64,000 nucleotides of DNA from Bacillota bacterium (GTDB lineage Bacteria > Bacillota > Clostridia > Lachnospirales > Lachnospiraceae), in assembly GCA_023423335.1 (NCBI GenBank), contig JAFAFU010000051.1, positions 110,324 through 174,323 on the forward strand, read 5' to 3'. Position numbers and translations under genes: made by a program. Under the pieces are notes generated by a model. That model saw only the letters and a list, made by a program, of their open reading frames with translations, did no database searches and was not told the DNA's origin. Numbering within the stretch: the first letter of the stretch is position 1; the number at the start of each line of letters is the position of its first letter. Below, in pieces: positions 31,855 through 41,122 of the stretch.

Positions 31855-32628
31855 TTATATCTCCTTCAGGAATTGACGGGTTTTACCCATCTGATAGGAA
31901 AGCTTAATCATTTTTTGCTCCTCCTCCGTCATTGTCCGGTCAAACATTTTTTCGAACTGACGAATCAACTGCTCAAAATCAGGGACCTTCTTCGGTATCC
32001 GGGGACGGGAAAAGGAGAAGGCCAGTTGTGGTTCATAAATATCAATTTCCATGGAAGGATGGTAAATCCGTTTCAATATCTCGGCTGTATAATAGGCATC
32101 ATGGTAGGCATCGTGGAATTCATGGGCTAACGGGATACCCAGGGCTTCCACGGTGTATTTTAAGCGCAGCAGCTTCGTTCTGGGGATTCCCAGATGCAGG
32201 GAGGCATGGGGCTGGATATTCAGGTATCTCCTGGGCAGCCGCCTCTGGTTGAGATCATGATAATCCGCATTGCGATGAAGCTCCTTAATGTCACTTTTGC
32301 CCCAGACACAGAGAATGGCCTCATCCTTGCCGATGAACTGGATAAAGTCTTCATATACAGCCGGGAAATCGGCTTCCGCGGCCAGCTGTTCCGTCCGGAT
32401 GCCGGTCAGCTCCGTAATAAACGGGCTGACGGCAGTATAGAGAGTGGGTTTTACAAATCTTGAGAAGGTGCCCGCCGTATGGAAAGAGGAATCTAATTTT
32501 AAGGCTCCGAATTGGACGATTTCAAAGGGCATTCGTTTCGCGGGGACAACAGCGTCGGAGCCGGTGGCATCCTCCTGCGCTATCGGCTGATCCTGGTTGA
32601 ATTCCAGATCGAACACGATGTAATACAT
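31855..32628 (-). CDS. DnaQ-like 3'-5' exonuclease (DEDDh)
   Basis: A 257-residue nuclease of the DnaQ/KapD group. The first catalytic acids are in YIVFDLEFNQ; the second block is FEIVQFGALKLD, and the last is EFHDAYHDAYYTAEI, giving the His-x4-Asp of the DEDDh class. Members trim RNA or DNA ends; KapD-like proteins relate to sporulation in Bacillus, so a role there is only a possibility. A C-terminal tail of about 60 residues is helical and charged. AAAGGAG precedes the ATG. Its 3' end converges on the lipoprotein gene at 31802. Confidence 0.82.
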   Translation of the reverse strand: MYYIVFDLEFNQDQPIAQEDATGSDAVVPAKRMPFEIVQFGALKLDSSFHTAGTFSRFVKPTLYTAVSPFITELTGIRTEQLAAEADFPAVYEDFIQFIGKDEAILCVWGKSDIKELHRNADYHDLNQRRLPRRYLNIQPHASLHLGIPRTKLLRLKYTVEALGIPLAHEFHDAYHDAYYTAEILKRIYHPSMEIDIYEPQLAFSFSRPRIPKKVPDFEQLIRQFEKMFDRTMTEEEQKMIKLSYQMGKTRQFLKEI

Positions 32629-32684
32629 AAAATGACTCCTTTCAAGGGTGAATCCCTTTTATTTTTTGCTATGTCTTTCTGCAT

Positions 32685-32840
32685 TATACCATATGTGCAA
32701 GCGCCTATGGTAGTGGCACTTCGTGCCAGGGTGCGCATTCACTGCGTTCGGGACCAGTATAATATCTGTCGATATTATACCATAATAATCCTCCATGCTG
32801 CCGATACCCGCAAATCCCGGCGTCAGCAAAATTTTCACAC
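32685..32840. repeat. Hairpin-rich intergenic element with dispersed repeat, copy B
   Basis: The 297-base gap upstream of the aldo/keto reductase holds three hairpins: ACCATA/TATGGT (about 32688-32711), GGCAC/GTGCC (32715-32727) and GTATAATAT/ATATTATAC (32757-32780). After them lies the repeat copy 32793-32840, shared with 12648-12694. No protein frame is conserved. An intergenic repeat family is the best description. Confidence 0.55.
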
Positions 32841-32925
32841 GATAACCTTTCGGTGTTGATTAACAAAGGAAATAAGTGTTAGAATAGGAATATGATGATA
32901 AATGCACACAGGAGGAGAAACACTT

Positions 32926-33933
32926 ATGGATCAGGTTACTTTGGGAAAGACCAAAATTACCGTCAATAAAAACGGCTTTGGTGCCTTGCCGGTTCAGAGG
33001 GTTGACAGGGAAGCAGCAGCAAAGCTGCTATGGAAAGCATACCGGAATGGAATTACCTTCTTTGATACGGCAAGATTTTATACGGACAGTGAGGAGAAGA
33101 TCGGTTATGCCCTGTCCGGAGTCCGTAAGCATATCCATATCGCAACGAAGACGATGGCGGTCAAGCCGGAGGACTTTTGGCAGCAGCTGAGGGAATCCCT
33201 CCGATTACTTAATACGGAATATATTGATATCTATCAGTTTCATAATCCATCCTTTTGTCCGAAACCGGGAGACGGAACCGGCTTATATGAGGCCATGCTG
33301 GAAGCGAAGGCTCTGGGGCTTATCCGGCATATCGGAATCACAAATCACCGGCTTAAGGTGGCAATAGAGGCTGCGGAATCCGGACTCTATGAAACCATCC
33401 AGTTTCCCTTCAGCTATCTGGCCAATGAAAAGGAGATTGAATTGGTTAAACTGTGTCAGGAGAAGGAAATAGGCTTTATTGCCATGAAAGCTTTATCCGG
33501 AGGGCTTATTACCAATTCTGCGGCGGCGTATGCGTTCCTTGCCCGGTTTTCCAATGTACTACCGATCTGGGGTATCCAGAAGGAGAAGGAGCTGGATGAG
33601 TTTATCTCTTATATTGACCGGCCACCCATACTGAATGATGAATTGGCGGATATCATTGAACAGGACAGGAATGAGTTAAGCAGGGACTTTTGCAGGGGCT
33701 GCGGGTATTGTCTTCCCTGTCCGGCAGAAATTGATATCCCCGCTTCGGCCAGGATGTCCCTGATGATCCGCAGGGCACCGGTAGACATCTACCTGAATTC
33801 GGAATGGCAGGAGAAGATGAGCCGGATCGAGGGCTGCATCCATTGCGATCATTGTAAGAGCCATTGTCCCTATGGACTGGATACACCATCCCTGCTCCAG
33901 GAGAACTGGAAGGATTATAAGTTATTTATATAG
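32926..33933 (+). CDS. Aldo/keto reductase with C-terminal ferredoxin domain
   Basis: A 335-residue redox protein. Residues 1-240 are a shortened AKR barrel with the tetrad Asp/Tyr in FFDTARFYTDSE, Lys in ATKTMAVK and His in YQFHNPS. The C-terminal part binds two 4Fe-4S clusters: CRGCGYCLPCPAEIDIP and CIHCDHCKSHCPYG. Such ferredoxin-fused AKRs are frequent in Clostridia and their substrates are mostly unknown. ATG 32926 has AGGAGGAG upstream; an earlier ATG at 32902 lacks one. The truA gene starts nine bases after its stop, so the two are co-transcribed. Confidence 0.88.
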   Translation: MDQVTLGKTKITVNKNGFGALPVQRVDREAAAKLLWKAYRNGITFFDTARFYTDSEEKIGYALSGVRKHIHIATKTMAVKPEDFWQQLRESLRLLNTEYIDIYQFHNPSFCPKPGDGTGLYEAMLEAKALGLIRHIGITNHRLKVAIEAAESGLYETIQFPFSYLANEKEIELVKLCQEKEIGFIAMKALSGGLITNSAAAYAFLARFSNVLPIWGIQKEKELDEFISYIDRPPILNDELADIIEQDRNELSRDFCRGCGYCLPCPAEIDIPASARMSLMIRRAPVDIYLNSEWQEKMSRIEGCIHCDHCKSHCPYGLDTPSLLQENWKDYKLFI

Positions 33934-33942
33934 GAGTTCCGG

Positions 33943-34686
33943 ATGTATAATTATAAAATGACAATACAATATGACGGCGGCAGGTATAGGGGCTGGCAGA
34001 AGCTTGGTGAAGAGGAGAATACAATCCAGGGAAAGCTGGAGAAGGTTTTCTCACAGCTGGAAGGAGAAGAAGTGGAAGTGGTCGGCTGCAGCAGAACGGA
34101 TGCCGGCGTCCACGCAATCGCCCAGGCAGCCAATGTAAAGCTGCGAAGGTCATTGCCTCCCGGAGCGCTAATGGAATACGTAAACCGTTACCTGCCGCAG
34201 GATATCAGCATAACGGGGATAACCTCAGTTCCGGGAAGCTTTCATGCCAGATACCATGCCAAAGAAAAGACCTATCTGTATCAGATCTGGAACAGGGAAT
34301 ATCCGAACCCCTTCCAGAGGAAATACAGTATGCATGTACCGGAGCCCCTGGATAAGACAGCCATGGCAGCGGCAGCAGGACATTTCCTCGGAGAACATGA
34401 TTTCACAGCATTTTCCAATGCCAGAGGCAAAAAGAAATCCATGGTACGAAAGATTTCTTCCATTATCATATCAGAGGAAGAGGGCATGATCCGTATCCGG
34501 CTGGAAGGGGACGGCTTCCTCTACAATATGGTGCGAAAGATCGTAGGAGTACTGGTGGAGGTGGGCCTTGGGAGAATGGAGGAGGCCATAATTGCGGATA
34601 TATTAACGTCGATGGACAGAAGCCGGGTTCCCGTGCTGGCGGAACCGGGAGGATTATTTCTGGAGAGGATAGAATATGAAACTTGA
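33943..34686 (+). CDS. truA: tRNA pseudouridine(38-40) synthase
   Basis: A 247-residue enzyme converting U38-U40 of tRNA anticodon arms to pseudouridine. The catalytic motif CSRTDAGVHA is intact (Asp53). Other blocks: QYDGGRYRGWQKLG, VNRYLPQDISI, FHARYHAKEKTYLYQI, EHDFTAFSN and DGFLYNMVRKIVG. Overlap or short spacing with the aldo/keto reductase (nine bases) suggests coupled translation. Compare the TruA-like protein at 23532-24272, which lacks the Asp. Confidence 0.94.
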   Translation: MYNYKMTIQYDGGRYRGWQKLGEEENTIQGKLEKVFSQLEGEEVEVVGCSRTDAGVHAIAQAANVKLRRSLPPGALMEYVNRYLPQDISITGITSVPGSFHARYHAKEKTYLYQIWNREYPNPFQRKYSMHVPEPLDKTAMAAAAGHFLGEHDFTAFSNARGKKKSMVRKISSIIISEEEGMIRIRLEGDGFLYNMVRKIVGVLVEVGLGRMEEAIIADILTSMDRSRVPVLAEPGGLFLERIEYET

Positions 34687-34760
34687 ACACAATTAAGCAA
34701 AACACATAAATATAAGAGCTTTGACAGGATAATAAAAAAACGGAACGGGATGAGCATAGG

Positions 34761-35723
34761 ATGAATAAGAAAATAACAGTGATCGGCTGCGGAAGGTGGG
34801 GTTCCTTCATTTCCTGGTATCTGGACAGAACGGGACATAAGGTGGCCCTATATGGCAGAGAGAATTCAAGGCATATGAAACAGCTTCTGGAGTCCCGGTC
34901 CAATGGATTGCTGACCTTACCGGAAAGCATCGTCCTTGAGACAAATATAAAGCGGGCGGTTTTATCGGAAATCCTTGTGATATCGGTAAATTCCCAGTCC
35001 TTAAGGAGCCTGATGCAGGAGTTGGCGGGATACGGCTTGAAGCACCGCACATTTGTATTATGTATGAAGGGGATTGAGATATCAACCGGAAAGAGGTTAA
35101 CGGAAGTGGTGTCCGAGTATTCGGATGAGACCAATGCCGCAGCGGTATGGCTGGGACCCGGCCATGTTCAGGAGTTTTACTCAGGGATACCCAACTGTAT
35201 GGTCATAGACAGTACGGACCATAAGGTGAAGGAGGAATTGATTAACTCCTTCAGCAGCGATCTGATCCGGTTCTATTATGGAGAAGACCTGCTTGGGAAT
35301 GAGATCGGCGGGGCAGCCAAGAATGTGATCGGTATTGCGGCAGGTATGCTGGATGGTTTGAACCTGACGTCCCTGAAGGGGGCGCTGATGTCCAGGGGAA
35401 CCAGGGAAATTGCCAGGTTGATTAAAGCCATGGGAGGGAATGAGCTGTCCGCTTATGGGTTATGCCACCTGGGAGATTATGAGGCTACCGTATTTTCTGA
35501 ATTCAGCCATAACCGAAGATACGGCGAGATGTTTGTCAGAGGGCAGGAGTATACGGAGCTGGCAGAAGGATACTATACTGTGGCGGCATTAATAAAGCTT
35601 GGCATGCAATATCAGGTGGAGCTGCCGATCTGCAGTGCGGTTTATGAGGTTTTGTACCATGGGCAGGAAGCGGCGGCAGCTTTGGAGCAATTATTCCTCA
35701 GGAGCCTGAAAAGGGAATTTTAA
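34761..35723 (+). CDS. NAD(P)-dependent glycerol-3-phosphate dehydrogenase-like protein
   Basis: A 320-residue GpsA-family protein. The Rossmann motif is GCGRWGSFISWYL (canonical GpsA has GxGSWGTALA). The catalytic lysine block GGAAKNVIGIAAGMLDGL and the SRGTREIARL substrate loop are present. The departures in the first motif and the slightly short length suggest a clostridial paralogue rather than the main lipid-biosynthesis GpsA. ATG 34761 lacks a strong ribosome binding site (GGAACGGGATGAGCATAGG), so translation may be modest. A lipoprotein gene follows after 25 bases. Confidence 0.78.
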   Translation: MNKKITVIGCGRWGSFISWYLDRTGHKVALYGRENSRHMKQLLESRSNGLLTLPESIVLETNIKRAVLSEILVISVNSQSLRSLMQELAGYGLKHRTFVLCMKGIEISTGKRLTEVVSEYSDETNAAAVWLGPGHVQEFYSGIPNCMVIDSTDHKVKEELINSFSSDLIRFYYGEDLLGNEIGGAAKNVIGIAAGMLDGLNLTSLKGALMSRGTREIARLIKAMGGNELSAYGLCHLGDYEATVFSEFSHNRRYGEMFVRGQEYTELAEGYYTVAALIKLGMQYQVELPICSAVYEVLYHGQEAAAALEQLFLRSLKREF

Positions 35724-35748
35724 CGGAAGCGGCGGGATAGAAGATAAG

Positions 35749-36477
35749 ATGATATTACAACGGGATAAAAGCTCAAACCGGATATTTGCTTTTCTCCTCC
35801 TGGTAATTATCTTGTCCGTAACGGGGTGCAAACGTAATAGTACCGTCCGAAACGGGGAGCAGGAGGAGCTTTCGCCAGCCTTAAATGCCGGTGAGGTACT
35901 GGTGGATCATGTTCGGACAGGCGAAGAGATCTATGCGCTGGTAAGTACCGAGGGTTTAACCGGATATGGGGATCTGTTTCTTGTTCTATCAAAGGAAAAC
36001 GGGGAATGGATCAGGAGCTATGAAAATGATTTCAGGGAGCTGAAGCCCTGGAAGCTGGATACCGCGGATATAGACGGGGATTCGGCGATGGAAATACTGG
36101 TCGCCGTAAGGAAGACCACCCGTTATGATAAGGAAGAAAAGAACCGGATGTTTATTTTTAATTATGAAAAAGACGTTCTGGTGAAGAAATGGACCGGTTC
36201 ACAGATCGCAGGGACCTGGCGGGACTTTTATGCAGGAGATCTGGTATCTGCGCCGGGAACGGAGCTGATCTTCCTGGAACAGCTGGGGGATGGCCTGGAG
36301 AGAATTAAGGTGTATTCCTGGTTTGACTTTGGTTTCTTCCTGCTGGCGGAAAGCGATGGGTATCCGCCGGTGAAGGAATTGGAGGTACAGGAGGAAAACC
36401 GTCTCATGATCATCCTCCAGGATGATCATGAGCTCAATCTGATTATGAGGGACGGCAAACTGGCAGAGGCAGAATAA
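35749..36477 (+). CDS. Lipoprotein with FG-GAP-like repeat
   Basis: A 242-residue lipoprotein: after ten charged residues comes the signal IFAFLLLVIILSVTGC (lipobox Cys). The body has one clear beta-propeller-like calcium motif, DTADIDGDSAMEILVAV, and otherwise repeating YxLV/W patterns. The ribosome binding site is weak. The gene precedes a DUF3160-like lipoprotein by 157 bases containing several hairpins; the two may act together on the cell surface. Function unknown. Confidence 0.65.
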   Translation: MILQRDKSSNRIFAFLLLVIILSVTGCKRNSTVRNGEQEELSPALNAGEVLVDHVRTGEEIYALVSTEGLTGYGDLFLVLSKENGEWIRSYENDFRELKPWKLDTADIDGDSAMEILVAVRKTTRYDKEEKNRMFIFNYEKDVLVKKWTGSQIAGTWRDFYAGDLVSAPGTELIFLEQLGDGLERIKVYSWFDFGFFLLAESDGYPPVKELEVQEENRLMIILQDDHELNLIMRDGKLAEAE

Positions 36478-36514
36478 CAGGTACAATTCAAATATTGCGC
36501 TGATGTCCAAAGCC

Positions 36515-36620
36515 GCGGGCATCGGCAGTATGGAGGTTTTAGGTTGAAAAGAAGTGCATTTTCAACCGGCAAAAAGCACTTACGTGCTTTTCGTAAAGTA
36601 TTTATATGCCGCAAAGCGGC
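36515..36620. repeat. Dispersed repeat copy C and three consecutive hairpins
   Basis: On the minus strand 36515-36536 reads CCTCCATACTGCCGATGCCCG plus one base, matching the core of copies A and B. Then come GGTTGAAAA/TTTTCAACC (36542-36567), AAAAGCAC/GTGCTTTT (36572-36591) and GCCGC/GCGGC (36608-36620). A second CGGCAG-ATGGAGGTT motif supplies the ribosome binding site of the next gene. Confidence 0.5.
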
Positions 36621-36634
36621 AGATGGAGGTTTAT

Positions 36635-38980
36635 ATGAAACGGGTAATTGCGATTTTACTATGCTTATGCCTGGCGTTGACCGGTTGCCAAAGCCGTCGG
36701 GATAAGGACTATGAGGATGCGGACCGTCAGGAGGATAATGACGGGGAAGAGGATCGGGAAAGGGATAACGGGGATCAGGATGACCGGGAGCATACGGATC
36801 AGGCTAAGGATGGGATAAAGCTCCTGAGCTTGAATTCCGAATGGTCCAGGGTGATAACCGCCGATGTTCCTAAAATTCAGTTTACCATACCGGAATATAC
36901 GGCCAGGGTGGCACCCTACACCATTGCAGAGGATCTGTCCAATATTGAAAATATTGATCAGTTTTCGGGCTTTACGAAGGAACAGAGGGATGCGTTGGTA
37001 AAGAATGGCTTCGTCGTGCTGCCGACGACGACTACCCGGATGCACTATACCTATGACAATAACGGATATCAGGGAGTGCCGAACTTCATTACAGCGGATT
37101 CGGTATTGCACACCTATCATCAGTTTTATGATAAATCCCTTACCAGCATTGAATCAGGCTTTTTGTATGAAGACCTGGATCAGCTGACCTTAAGAATGCT
37201 GAAGAACTCCAATTCACTGCTGTCTGCCTTGAAGGAGGAGGACCTAAAAGCCCTGCAGGAGAAGAATACCGTATTTAATCTGGTTGCCCGGATGCTGATG
37301 ACGGATACCGCCTCCGCTGCTTCCTTACTGCAGAGGGATATGAAGGGGGAGAATATCAGTATATCCGAAGAGCTTATCGCTTTGGCAGATCAGGAATATG
37401 GTATGATCAGGGCGGCAGAAGGCTATAAGCTCTCTCCCAGTCTGAATTTTGACTTTGACTACTCCCAGTTTAAGGTCAGAGGCCACTATACAAAAAGTGA
37501 AGAGCTGGGCCGCTTCTTCCGGACAATGATGTGGTATGGAACGGTGCCTCTGCCCCTGTTAAATGGAAAGGGAGAGCTCCTGTATGAGAATACCCTGCAG
37601 GCACTGCTGATGTCCTATGCTACCTTCATGGATTCCGACAGCGGCTGCCCTGCGGAGCTCTGGTCCCGGATTTATCAGCCCACCTCCCAATATGTCGGTA
37701 TCAGTGATGATATTGATGTATTTACGATGAACAATCTGCGGCGATCTGTTTTCAATGATACCGAGGACCCGAACCTGTTCCTCGAAGAGAAATATTATGA
37801 GAGCTTATATAAGGCCGTTAAGGACCTGCCGGAACCAAAGATCCAGCCGGAGTTGGTTTTCATGACCACACCGGAGGAGAAGCAGTTCCGGTATATGGGA
37901 CAGAGATATATCCTGGACAGCTATGTTATGCAGAGGCTGACAGAATCAATCCTCCGGCCCTATCCCTCCGCACTGGATGTAATGGGAGTTCTGGGCAGCG
38001 ATACGGCAGAGGATTTGATGTTCGGTTATTATAAACCACAGGAAAAATGGCCGGCTTATGAAGAGAGATATACGGCACTGGCTTCCGAGATTTCAGGCTA
38101 TGGTCCCGATACCTGGAGTGAGAACCTGTACAACGGTTGGATATGGTCGATTCAAGAAGCCCTGACCGAATACGGTTATGATTCCGGAATGCCCTATTTT
38201 ATGACCACAGAGGCCTGGAAGTACAAGGCGCTGAACACGGCTCTGGGCAGCTATACGGAATTGAAGCATGATACGGTGCTTTACGGCAAGCAGTCCGTCG
38301 CGGAAGCCGGCGGCGATATCGAGTATGCGGATTATCATTATGTGGAGCCCAACGTCGAGCTCTACGGCAAGCTGCTGTATCTTACGGATCATACGATCAA
38401 GGTGCTGGAAGAACAGGGTATGATGAATGAGAAGCTGGCGGAGGGAGCAGAGCATTACAGAGATCTTCTGGAGCTTTTGATCGTATGCTCCGTCAAAGAG
38501 CTGAATAACGAGATGCTGACCGCGGAGGAATACCGTGAGCTTCTCAGCTATGGAGGTATGCTGGAATGGATCTCCATGCTTTTCCTTGAGGGGATCACCG
38601 GAGGCTATTACTCGGATTGGGATATCACGGATATGCTGGTGACGGATGTTGCTACCTGCCAGAACACCTATGTTTCTTTAGGAACGGGATATTTTGATGA
38701 TATCTATGTGGTAATTCCGGTAAACGGCAAGCTGTTCCTGTCCAGGGGTTCAGTCTATTCCCACTATGAATTTATCAGCGACACAAGACTGACGGATGAA
38801 GAGTGGTGGGGTCTTCAGGGAATTATTATTAATCATGAAGAATATGGGGATTATCCGGAGTATACGGCTCCTTCCGAGAAGCTGCCCAAGCAGCCCTTCT
38901 GGACGGGGAAATTTAAATATGATGTTAATAATGTCAGAATCACACCTCTGGAGGTTCAATGGGAGGGTCTGGTACAATAA
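36635..38980 (+). CDS. Large DUF3160-like lipoprotein
   Basis: A 781-residue exported lipoprotein: signal KRVIAILLCLCLALTGC (Cys18), then an acidic linker of about 40 residues (DRQEDNDGEEDRERDNGDQ). Domain content resembles DUF3160 proteins: GFVVLPTTTTRMHYTYDNNGYQGVPNFITADSVLHTYH, SELWSRIYQPT-type segments, and MQRLTESILRPYPSALDVMGVLGS. The C-terminus contains LETGYFDDIYVVIPVNGKLFLSRGSVYSHYEF. I am fairly sure of the family but not of a function. ATG 36635 follows GGAGG. The short lipoprotein upstream is a likely partner. Confidence 0.78.
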   Translation: MKRVIAILLCLCLALTGCQSRRDKDYEDADRQEDNDGEEDRERDNGDQDDREHTDQAKDGIKLLSLNSEWSRVITADVPKIQFTIPEYTARVAPYTIAEDLSNIENIDQFSGFTKEQRDALVKNGFVVLPTTTTRMHYTYDNNGYQGVPNFITADSVLHTYHQFYDKSLTSIESGFLYEDLDQLTLRMLKNSNSLLSALKEEDLKALQEKNTVFNLVARMLMTDTASAASLLQRDMKGENISISEELIALADQEYGMIRAAEGYKLSPSLNFDFDYSQFKVRGHYTKSEELGRFFRTMMWYGTVPLPLLNGKGELLYENTLQALLMSYATFMDSDSGCPAELWSRIYQPTSQYVGISDDIDVFTMNNLRRSVFNDTEDPNLFLEEKYYESLYKAVKDLPEPKIQPELVFMTTPEEKQFRYMGQRYILDSYVMQRLTESILRPYPSALDVMGVLGSDTAEDLMFGYYKPQEKWPAYEERYTALASEISGYGPDTWSENLYNGWIWSIQEALTEYGYDSGMPYFMTTEAWKYKALNTALGSYTELKHDTVLYGKQSVAEAGGDIEYADYHYVEPNVELYGKLLYLTDHTIKVLEEQGMMNEKLAEGAEHYRDLLELLIVCSVKELNNEMLTAEEYRELLSYGGMLEWISMLFLEGITGGYYSDWDITDMLVTDVATCQNTYVSLGTGYFDDIYVVIPVNGKLFLSRGSVYSHYEFISDTRLTDEEWWGLQGIIINHEEYGDYPEYTAPSEKLPKQPFWTGKFKYDVNNVRITPLEVQWEGLVQ

Positions 38981-39037
38981 ACACGGTAAGCAGATTGGTT
39001 TATGGCAGAGTATAAGATAAGGAGGAACCGGGACAGG

Positions 39038-39523
39038 ATGGGAATTGACCTAAGGGAATATCGCAGGGAGGATATTCCGGTAATGATAGAAATTTGGAAT
39101 GCAATAATAGCAGAAGCAAATGCTTTTCCCCAGTTGGGGCCGCTGGATACGGAGAGCGCGGAGGTGTTTTTTGGCGCACAGTCCCATACCGGAGTGGCCG
39201 CCGACGGGGATGAAATCCTAGGCCTCTATGTACTTCATCCGAACAATGTGGGCAGGTGCGGGCATATCGCCAATGCTTCCTATGCCATCCATAAGAACTG
39301 CAGAGGACGGGGTATCGGAGAGCTGCTGGTTCGGGACAGCTTAAAAAAGGGCCGTGAACTGGGATTTCGTGTGATGCAATTCAATGCCGTAGTCAGTACA
39401 AATCATGCCGCAATCCATCTGTACGAAAAGCTTGGCTTCCATCGTCTGGGAGTGATACCGGACGGCTTTCTCCTGGGAGACGGGACCTATACGGATATTA
39501 TATTGTTTTATATCGAGCTGTAA
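39038..39523 (+). CDS. GNAT-family N-acetyltransferase
   Basis: A 161-residue acetyltransferase. It begins IDLREYRREDIPVMIEIWNAII and has the acetyl-CoA motif A (NCRGRGIGELLVRDSLKKG) and motif B (FNAVVSTNHAAIHLYEKLGF). The substrate is unknown. ATG 39038 has AAGGAGG twelve bases upstream, slightly far; an earlier ATG at 39002 has none. It forms a row with a DUF503 gene 40 bases downstream. Confidence 0.85.
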   Translation: MGIDLREYRREDIPVMIEIWNAIIAEANAFPQLGPLDTESAEVFFGAQSHTGVAADGDEILGLYVLHPNNVGRCGHIANASYAIHKNCRGRGIGELLVRDSLKKGRELGFRVMQFNAVVSTNHAAIHLYEKLGFHRLGVIPDGFLLGDGTYTDIILFYIEL

Positions 39524-39563
39524 GAGGTAATGTATAAATCACAAGGAAGGCAGGGACTAATAT

Positions 39564-39845
39564 TTGGTTATCGGAGCGGTAAGAGTTGCCATCCATGTAC
39601 CTTGGGTTCATTCCCTGAAGGAGAAACGCATGGTTGTAAAAAGCCTGTGTGCCAGGGTGCGGAATAAATTTAATGCTTCCATAGCGGAGGTGGAGGAACA
39701 GGACACCCACCAGAAGGTAGTACTTGGTTTTTCCTGTGTTACCTCGGATAAAGCCCATGCGGACAGCATGTGTGACAGCATTCTTAATTTTATTGAGGGC
39801 AATACGGAGGGAAGCATCCTAAGCATTGAGAGGGAGATTATTTAA
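39564..39845 (+). CDS. DUF503 protein (YlxP-like)
   Basis: A 93-residue protein of the DUF503 family. It opens with IGAVRVAIHVPWVHSLKEKRMVVKSL and continues RVRNKFNASIAEVEEQDTHQKVVLGFSCV, the hallmark segments. YlxP sits in the nusA-infB operon of Bacillus, suggesting a ribosome-linked role, but here it is alone between an acetyltransferase and a YcaQ-like gene. Start is TTG at 39564, behind GGAAGGCAGGGA. The next gene starts 21 bases after its stop. Confidence 0.87.
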   Translation: MVIGAVRVAIHVPWVHSLKEKRMVVKSLCARVRNKFNASIAEVEEQDTHQKVVLGFSCVTSDKAHADSMCDSILNFIEGNTEGSILSIEREII

Positions 39846-39866
39846 CTATTTCATAGGGGGAAGCAT

Positions 39867-41069
39867 ATGGAAGCCTATACACTTACGAAAGAACAGGCAA
39901 GGAGGTTCATCCTGTGCAAACAGGGTTTGCTGGGAGATTACCGCTTTCGGGGCAAGGAAGGGATTTTGGAGTATATCCGTCAGGCAGGCTGTATCCAATT
40001 TGACCCGATCGATGTCTGCGGCAAGAATGCCGAGCTGGTTTTGCAGTCCAGGATAGAAGGCTTTAAAAAAGAGATGCTGTATGAGCTTCTGTATGAGGAC
40101 CGGCAGTTGATGGACTATTTTGACAAAAACCTGGCGATTCTGCCGGTTTCGGATTGGAGTTATTTCGAACGGATCAGGGAAGCCAACCGCAATTCCGGCC
40201 GCGGCCGCGAGGAGGTGGACCGGGTAGCGGCTTCTATCAGGAAGATGATAGAGGAGCGGGGACCGCTCAGCTCCAAGGATCTGGATATGAAGAAAAAGGT
40301 GGACTGGTACTGGAGCAGCACGAATCTGGCCAGGGCTGCCCTTGAAACTCTGTATTTCCGCGGGGAGCTGATCGTTCACCATAAGAAGGGAACAAATAAA
40401 TATTATGCTCTGGCAGAGGACTATATTCCGGGGGAGTTGCTTGAGGCGCCCGATCCGTTTCCGATGGAGCTTGACCATCTGAAGTGGAGGGTGCTCCGAA
40501 GGATTTCTGCGGTGGGCATGCTATGGAATAGGCCCTCCGATGCCTGGATTTATATCTGGAATCTGAAGTCCGAGCAGCGCAGAGCTGTGTTTGAAGCCCT
40601 GACGAACGAGAACAAAATCGCTGAGCTTACAGTAACCGGGCTGAAAGACAAGCTCTATTGCCTGAGGGAGGATATCCCGCTTTTAGAAAAGGTTCTGCAG
40701 GCTGGCCGGGAAGGCAGTGAATTTCCCCATAGAACGGAGCTGATTGCGGCGCTGGACAATATGCTTTGGGACCGGAAGCTGATAAAGACTATTTTTGATT
40801 TTGATTATAAATGGGAGATCTATACCCCGGCGGAACAGAGGAAATACGGCTACTATGTACTTCCTTTACTGTCCGGAGAGGGATTCATCGGCAGGGCGGA
40901 GCTGGTCTGCGACAGGAAAACCCGGACCCTGCTGGTAAAAAATCTATGGCTGGAGGAAGGAATTAAGCTGACGGCGAACCGGAAAAAGGAAATTAAGAAA
41001 TGCTTCCTCCGGTTTCAGAAATTCCATGGATTGAAACAGTCCGAATACCTGGAGGGATGTAAATTGTAA
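39867..41069 (+). CDS. YcaQ/AlkZ-like winged-helix DNA glycosylase family protein
   Basis: A 400-residue protein of the HTH_42 superfamily whose characterised members (YcaQ, AlkZ) remove alkylated bases and unhook DNA crosslinks. It has the N-terminal signature Q-F-D at residues 44-46 (CIQFDPIDV), equivalent to the catalytic Q-phi-D of YcaQ. It also has the DRQLMDYFDKNLAILPVSDW segment, three winged-helix-like units, and the C-terminal DNMLWDRK beta-barrel. ATG lies behind AGGGGG. A DNA repair role is inferred from family; no nearby toxin synthesis genes are seen. Confidence 0.85.
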   Translation: MEAYTLTKEQARRFILCKQGLLGDYRFRGKEGILEYIRQAGCIQFDPIDVCGKNAELVLQSRIEGFKKEMLYELLYEDRQLMDYFDKNLAILPVSDWSYFERIREANRNSGRGREEVDRVAASIRKMIEERGPLSSKDLDMKKKVDWYWSSTNLARAALETLYFRGELIVHHKKGTNKYYALAEDYIPGELLEAPDPFPMELDHLKWRVLRRISAVGMLWNRPSDAWIYIWNLKSEQRRAVFEALTNENKIAELTVTGLKDKLYCLREDIPLLEKVLQAGREGSEFPHRTELIAALDNMLWDRKLIKTIFDFDYKWEIYTPAEQRKYGYYVLPLLSGEGFIGRAELVCDRKTRTLLVKNLWLEEGIKLTANRKKEIKKCFLRFQKFHGLKQSEYLEGCKL

Positions 41070-41122
41070 TGGGATAATCCCGGGTTTTACTATCTGAAAC
41101 CACCATATATTGGCAAATATAA

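Noticed and set aside
36554..36634. N-terminal extension of the DUF3160-like lipoprotein
   Set aside because: The extension would translate two hairpins and hide the signal peptide; ATG 36635 has GGAGG and starts a perfect lipoprotein signal.
39846..40478. 210-codon open frame on the minus strand
   Set aside because: Antisense to the YcaQ-like gene and without a ribosome binding site.
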